From Nageia nagi (Eukaryota; Pinophyta), in the NCBI GenBank assembly GCA_050084985.1, contig JBITNC010000001.1:76012001-76076000 (forward strand): a stretch of 64,000 nucleotides of DNA, given 5' to 3'. The notes under the pieces were generated by a model. It was not told where the DNA came from and made no database searches. It worked only from the letters and a program-made list of their open reading frames with translations. A program made the translations under genes and the position numbers. Below, in pieces: positions 57,830 through 64,000 of this stretch; within the stretch, counting starts at the first letter, position 1, and the number at the start of each line of letters is the position of its first letter.

Positions 57830-58260
57830 TATATCATAGATTATAGATTAATGCTTCATATCCAAGTTAAAGTCAATGGTAAAAATATAAAAGAGGAACT
57901 TGTTGACAAATGATATGGCTTAAATATTTTATCATTAAATTTTATATAAGAGTTTGATGAAAATCTTGTCAAAAAGAGTAGCAAATCAAATATATGAATC
58001 AAGGAATTTGATAATTCTAAAAAATACTACATAGGCTTTATGCATTTTCTAATTAAAGAATGTATAAAGATTATATAATATAAAATTTATGTGATGGATA
58101 AAATATTGCCTTATAACATATTATTAGGTAGATTATGGATCCATTCCATAGGGATAATTTCATTTACTCTTCACATATTTTTGAACTTAAAACATGAAGG
58201 ATAGAATCACACAATCTATGTTGAGGATGATCCCAAAGTATGTTTGGAAGAGTGGAAGTC
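57830..58260 (+). pseudogene. pol: Element F protease
   Basis: VNGKNIKEELVDK then YGLNILSLNFI (active site region, mutated) and YNILLGRLWIHSIGIISFTL (about 58110-58170), the conserved Tat protease ending; then NHTIYVEDDPKVCLEE. Confidence 0.6.
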
Positions 58261-59529
58261 ACTTTTGTTCTACATAATGAAATCAAGAAGAAAGAAAAAT
58301 ACAAATATAATATTTAATATTATGATATCAAAGAGACATATATGGGACTATAAATTTTAAAAGAGAACAATATCATTTTTTCCATCAAGGAAAATGGATA
58401 GCTAACGAAGCAAGAAAGCCAACATCAACACTCACCTCAACACCTTTATTGTTACACACGCATGAATAAATAATAAAAAGAGGTGCATGAGGTTATTTAA
58501 AATGAATAATATTAACCTGTTGAATCTAAAATATATATACAAAAGAATAATATGAAATTTAATGGAAATAAACAAAATAAAAAATGACCAAGAAACCATA
58601 TGCCAAAGTAAGTAATGACATGGTATTAAATGCACCTTTTATATATAAGTATTTGGATATTCAAAAAAATAAGGTAGGTTTGATGTGTTAAATATGAACA
58701 AGTTATTGATTCAATCAATGAGGTTCTACATGCCCATCCAAAATGGGCCCCAAAATATAAATGCAGTGTAGGCTATGGAAAATCACATAGTTATATTTCA
58801 AGTTCTGATAATTCTGATTCAAATATTGGAGGTCTTAATTATAAAAGATAAAGTATACATATTTTTGATGCCTCTAATGTTTATAAACCTTTATAGTGAA
58901 TTCATATATTAAGGATTACAATGTTCAAAATATAGAGGATAATTCTTATGGTTCCTTAAGATACCTACTGATACTCCAAGCTATTGAAATATTTGAAACT
59001 AATGATGATATTCTATATATATTAGGGCATGAATGGAGTATCCTAAGTTCCATGATAAGAGAAATTATAAGATGCAATTTCAACCTTATACCTAGTTTGG
59101 GTATAAGGTTGAGACAATAGAAGGTTCCATCTAACTACATTAAGTCTCTTTCCATATTTGATGAAAAAAATGTAAAAAAGAAAACACAACTTGCTTGATC
59201 TACTCATATGGTAGAGATGGGACTAGTGTTGATTCCTCCTTATTTGAGTGATGATCCTACTTAAATCAACAAAGAATTGGTGGAATTGAATATTGGAGCT
59301 TAAGAGGATCCCAAGTTGATAAACCTGGGAGCATGGTTTGATAAAAATAAGAGGCCTTCTTAATATAAATTTATGATTCAATTTGATGAGGTTTTTTATT
59401 TCTCATATTAGGAAATTTCAGTCCTTGATCATGATTTTAATGTGCATAACTTGGTAGTTCATGAGTATGCCAAACCTATTTAGTAAAATATGATACATAT
59501 GCATCTAAGGATGGTAATTTTTCTTAAGA

Positions 59530-60220
59530 AAGAAATAGATAAGTATCTCAAGGTCATGTTCATAATTGATTATTCACCATGGCTATTTAATATTATTCAA
59601 GCTATGAAACCTAATGGAGAAGGTATATGTTGCAATTAATAATAGGGTTATCAAAAATGAATTCCCTAAAGATAATTTTCCTCTTTGACACATCATAAGA
59701 TTGTTGATTCTATAGGTTTTTATGAGGTAATCTCATTTATAGATAGATTTTTAGGATATAATCATATTAGAATCAATTTGGATGATACACAAAAGATAAC
59801 TTCTCATACACCTTAGTGTACATTATTTTACATGGTGATAATGTTTGGACTAAAAATGTAGAAGTTATGTATCAAAGGGCCATGGTCACCATATTCCATA
59901 ATTTGATCCTTGAAATAATTAAGGTTTATATGGATGATATATTTGTTGATTCAATAAAAAAGAAAGATCATATGAGAGATCTTATTATTATCTTTTAAAA
60001 ATAAAAATATTATTAGCTAATATTGAAGTCTAAAAAATATGTCATTTATGTTTTAAGTGAGAACTTGTTAGGTTTCATTATCTCCAAATGGGTTGTATAT
60101 CTTATTGGAATAATTAATCAAATTGAAGGGAGTAATATAAGATTATTATCACTACCACTGAATAATTTACAAAATATACTAAGGTTACACCACTTATATC
60201 CTCTAAAGGGTCTCAAATAA
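59530..60220 (+). pseudogene. pol: Element F reverse transcriptase
   Basis: KKEIDKYLKVMFIIDYSPWL then MKPNGE (about 59530-59625), GFYEVISFIDRFLGYNHIRI-like text, VYMDDIFVDSIKKKDHMRDL with the catalytic Y-M-D-D (about 59930), and the connection LKSKKYVIYVLSENLLGFII (60020-60220). Several stops. Confidence 0.75.
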
Positions 60221-60289
60221 TCAAGTTCTTTACTAAGAAAATACATGTAATATTAATAGGATACTGGATTACATCATAACCACTTATAT

Positions 60290-60980
60290 TATTACAAGAT
60301 TTGGAATCCTTTCAAAAATCATTATGCATAATGGTAGTAATTTTAGAGTTAAGAATATCAAATATTTTTCTAAAATATTCACAGTTTAATATAATTTCAC
60401 TTCATCATATTAGTGCTAAGGAAATGGATAAGCTGAGGCTAAAAATAAGACAATTGATAATATCTTATGGAAAATAGTTAAGAAACATGGTATAGATTGG
60501 CATGAATAGTTGACATATGATTTATGGGCTTAGAAGACCAACATTAAATTATCTACAGGATCCATTTCATACTCGCTAGTGTATGATGATGAATCTATTT
60601 TTCCATTAGAGGTTGAAATTCCATCATTAAGGGTCTCCCTAAAAGGTACAATAACTGATGAGGAAGTAAGATCTACTAGACTAAATCAGTTGGAAGGATT
60701 TTATGAATTGAGAGTAATCATTCTTGAAAACCTTATGATTTTTTAGAAAAAGGATCAAGAAGGCATACAAAAAGAAAAGTATACTAAAGTAATTCTAAGT
60801 TAGTGATTTGGTACTCAAGGAAAACCATCATAAAACTAAACCATAATAAGAGAACAAATAAAAATTTGATTCCAATTGGATTAGATCATTCAATATCAAA
60901 AATAAAAAATCATAATGGAGCATATAAGCTACAAAGTATTAAAGGAAGATAGAAAAATTTCATAACTAATGTCATGCATC
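60290..60980 (+). pseudogene. pol: Element F integrase core and C-terminus
   Basis: ITRFGIPSKIIMHNGSNFRV (second Asp changed to His), GNGQAEAKNKTIDNILWKIV (Glu region), then SISYSLVYDDESIFPLEVEI and a final HLDDA segment near 60980. The first Asp and the zinc finger are absent because the sequence joins almost directly to the RT connection. Confidence 0.75.
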
Positions 60981-61020
60981 TTGATGATGCATAGAAATGG
61001 CCTCACTGTAACCACCTTTT

Positions 61021-61960
61021 GGAACACTTTAGTAATTAATATTACATGTATTATATGTTTAAATTTTCCAAATAGTTATAATATGTTATGTTTTAGTACT
61101 AACTAGTGAATTCATACTTTTATATGCCAAAGTTCTAATTAAAGAATTTATATTACTAATATTTATTTTAATGAAGGATATTTGTAATAAAGCATTTCCT
61201 AACACCTCTCTTGAAGAATATGGTCACATGGAGAACTCTTCTTTTGGCTTATGACAAGAAAATCAAAACATAAATATTTTGTACCAAAGTATAAAAAGAG
61301 AGTTTATTCTCTCTATTCATGGGTTCTAGCCATACAAAGAAAAATAATGGAATCCTCATAAGATTATAACCAAAAGAAGAAGAATGAAGTCTTGCATAGT
61401 TCACATGTTACCCACGAATGAAGTTCTCCTAGCCCAAAATAAATACAAAAAGAGGTCAAAATATCTATGATGAAGATATTTGGTCACAAATACCATCATA
61501 CAAATGATTATGGGAAAAATATAATTTTGAGGTGCATACACCTTGTACTTTACTTCCATGGTAGGACACTTAGAATTGATATTGGAAATGATGGTTGTGA
61601 TAAGTGAAAAGATATTTTCCATGAGAGACAGGTGATATGGTATGGGATGTGAAGCCATAATATAAGATAACTCCCCTTATAAAGATTCATGGGTTCTAAT
61701 CTTGGGTTAATAACACTTTACCTTGCATTATGATTTTCTTTATTCATGGTGTTCCATTTGCATAATATGTTATTACTTATATTGAAATATTTTTAGTGAT
61801 GCTTATGATAACCTAAGTAATTAATATGCTAAAATATTTACATGTGATATTGTATTATCCTTATTATTAAATTAGATAAAATATGGAATAATAATAATAA
61901 ATAATAGGATAACAATAACCTAAACATAAATGATTGTAATAGTAAATATTGAATTTTGAC
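61021..61960. other. No gene recognised
   Basis: AT-rich sequence after F's integrase, probably containing F's decayed 3' untranslated region and LTR. The minus ORF 61401-61658 has no signature. Confidence 0.4.
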
Positions 61961-62599
61961 TATTAGATTAAGATAACAAAAGCACTCACTATTGAGATTG
62001 AGATCAGGTGAAAGATAAATACATGTAAACCTTACCTAGGTTAAGATGATTATATTTATATAAACTTCTTGAATATGATGGTGATCTTGATATGTGAATC
62101 TCATAGAGCACAAAAACTAAAATAACAACACAAATTCTCATAGGAATGCATATGTTTGGTACCGAAATGATAGCATTGATATATATGGTAGTGCAAATAC
62201 TAGGCATATGAAAAAAATGCAACCAAGATCCAAACCATAACTGATAATTGATAATTTGATCCAAACATATAATTATGAAATATGAAATAACAAATATGCT
62301 CATGATAACAAAATCTCAATCTCAATAGGTGATGTTAATAAATAACTAAACTTTGAAATGATACTAGCTATCAAGATTGATATCTTGATAACTTTACTTG
62401 GAATCATATTTACCCTTATATATACAAGATATCCTCCAATTTACCTTTAGAAATGTTAACATCGACACTAGGGTACTTAGCATATAAAATAATAAGATCA
62501 CATGAGAAAAGTCCAAGAAAATAGTAATAACATGATATAAGATTAACATGATAAAATACCTAAGGATCACCTTAGATGGAAAATAATTAGGTGTCAACA
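61960..62599 (-). repeat. 3' LTR of element H (relative of E)
   Basis: Distantly homologous to the LTRs of E. The right edge ..TTAGGTGTCAACA at 62599 is followed by AATTCCCCCCTTT (62600-62612), element-sense polypurine AAAGGGGGGAATT. The left edge is approximate. Confidence 0.65.
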
Positions 62600-64000
62600 A
62601 ATTCCCCCCTTTGCAAATATAATAAAATGAAATAAACTTAATGTAATTATGTTTCCAAAATAAGTAAATAAGAAATAGAAGAATAATTTGATATTTACTT
62701 GATTTTGCTAAATAATTATCTAATCATCAAGGAATGATGATATATGATTCCCCCTTTTTCCTTGGTTATGAAATGGAATGGATATCCATGAAATGAGAAC
62801 AACCAAGAGAATATAATGAATTGAAAAAGGAGAGATAAAAAACATCACCTTCTAAACATATATGTGATGATAAACCCTTAAATATATAGGAGTGAAAATG
62901 AGAGCAATAATCATCATAAGTGCATGATATCATCATCATAATACTTAATCCCCTATTTATAAATAAAAATTTTCATAGTAGAACCAAGCATCCCATTCAT
63001 GGACTCATACATACATTTCATCATAAATGATATAGAAAATAAAGATTAAGTATGAAATTAATATAATATGCACACATCATCATGAAAGAACCAACTATCA
63101 TATTCAATATAAATAAAAATGCCACTATCATATGAAATGTTAAATATGTTAGTATAGACCCAACCAACAAAGTTACTAAACTAAAATGAGGGTCACAATG
63201 TCATGGAAGCAACAAGTTGCCCATTCATGGGTGCACATCATCAATGAAGTAAAGAATACCCCATTCATGAATGTATCAAATGATAAAGTGATAAATACCT
63301 AAACTAAAAGGTTTTCATATTCCAATATATAAAATTTTATCAATGTATTCCTAGTAAATATATACAATATGATAAATGCCTAACTCAAACGGTTATCATA
63401 TTCCAAAATGTAATGATAATAAATTCATAATAGTTATGGTTATTTAACATCCACCAAATAAGGACATGTGAATATAAATCTCAAAATAGTGATGGTTATT
63501 TAACATCCACCCAATAAGGATATGTGATCATAAATCTCAAAAATATTTATAGTTATTTAACATCCACCCAACAAGGATATGTGATCATTAATCTCAAAAT
63601 AGAGATGGTTATTTAACATCCAATGAATAAGGATATGGTAATTTTTTTCAAAATGAAATAAGATTTCAAATTTGTAAATAGTTTTATCAAATAAATGACA
63701 TGACTAAATAATAAAATATATTTTTTGTAAATAACATATATAACAAAATGGTGAAGGAAAGAATACATAAACTTACCATTAATGACTAGGAAGAGAGTAG
63801 AAGAGAGTAGATAACCTAGCATACATTGGCTCTACAATAGGTGTTAATTCTAGTATCATTACTAGTCCTGAAAGTTGATCTTTAACACAAACTAAAACAT
63901 CCATAGATACATCTATAAAAACTACAAAATATTGATCATAAAAATTACCATTATCTTCAAGGCATCAACTAAATGATTCACGAATTCAAACTAGGATAAT
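62600..64000 (-). mobile_element. Element H: 3' end only, running off the right edge
   Basis: PPT followed by untranslated sequence homologous to 45305-46200 of element E (for example TTTGATA.TTACTT, ATCATCAAGGA...TTGATG-like, CCCCCT.TTTCC). No pol is reached within the window. Confidence 0.6.
63431..63640. repeat. Four tandem ~56-bp units in the 3' untranslated region of H
   Basis: GGTTATTTAACATCCACCCA followed by ATAAGGATATGTGATCAT and AAATCTCAAAAT recurs at about 63438, 63494, 63551 and 63607. A second pair of repeats (GATAAAT.CCTAA.. GGTT.TCATATTCCA) precedes it at about 63290 and 63373. Confidence 0.85.

Larger units (their letters stand above)
56480..61020 (+). mobile_element. Element F: decayed Tat-like Ty3/gypsy on the plus strand, internally deleted
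   Basis: Gag-like, protease, RT and integrase relics follow one another on the plus strand. Wording resembles E (YSPWL.NI..MKPNGE, LLGR.WIHSIG), but orientation is opposite. RNase H domains and the integrase zinc finger are missing. LTR limits were not found. Confidence 0.6.

Overview
This window is AT-rich nuclear DNA from a large-genome plant, made almost entirely of LTR retrotransposons inserted into one another. I find no intact host gene. The plant assignment rests on plant-type Ty1/copia, Tat-like and chromovirus-like Ty3/gypsy elements, tRNA-iMet primer sites, and a pentatricopeptide-repeat (PPR) relic. The depth of nesting and decay would fit a gymnosperm or another giant plant genome, but I cannot name a species.

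Positions 1-37251 are one nested stack. The outermost layer, called G here, is a decayed minus-strand Ty3/gypsy element. Its 5' LTR is about 4.8 kb (32462-37251) and contains a PPR relic. Its pol lies at about 15900-19300, and its gag (19300-19860 plus 31673-32446) is split. Its 3' LTR is interrupted twice: by element A (1-5194, truncated by the window edge; no pol, an unrecognised decayed coding region) and by copia element B (5694-14924, minus strand, TSD TACTT). G's gag is split by copia-like element C (19866-31667, plus strand, 240-bp LTRs, TSD TCTAT). C is itself split by Ty3/gypsy element D (20869-29912, plus strand, two 1380-bp LTRs, TSD CTTAC). Hand-counted LTR divergence follows the nesting: G about 10%, C about 7%, D about 3%, B about 2%.

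Positions 37252-64000 are older and more degraded: a plus-strand gypsy integrase relic, a 120-bp AT microsatellite, a tRNA-Gln-like relic, a 20-bp-register repeat array, a minus-strand Tat-like element E (about 44656-55538), a plus-strand Tat-like element F with an internal deletion (about 56500-61000), and the 3' end of a relative of E, called H, running off the right edge. Inside E's integrase sits a complete 267-bp miniature LTR element with two 64-bp LTRs, a primer-binding site, a polypurine-like tract and a perfect 5-bp TSD.

The observations most worth following are: the 267-bp miniature element; eight hairpin repeats after B's reverse transcriptase whose arms co-vary and pair completely only in the sense of B's own transcript; D's extra RNase H domain upstream of the reverse transcriptase; G's giant LTR carrying PPR sequence; and element A, which shares D's LTR and 3' end but encodes something entirely different.
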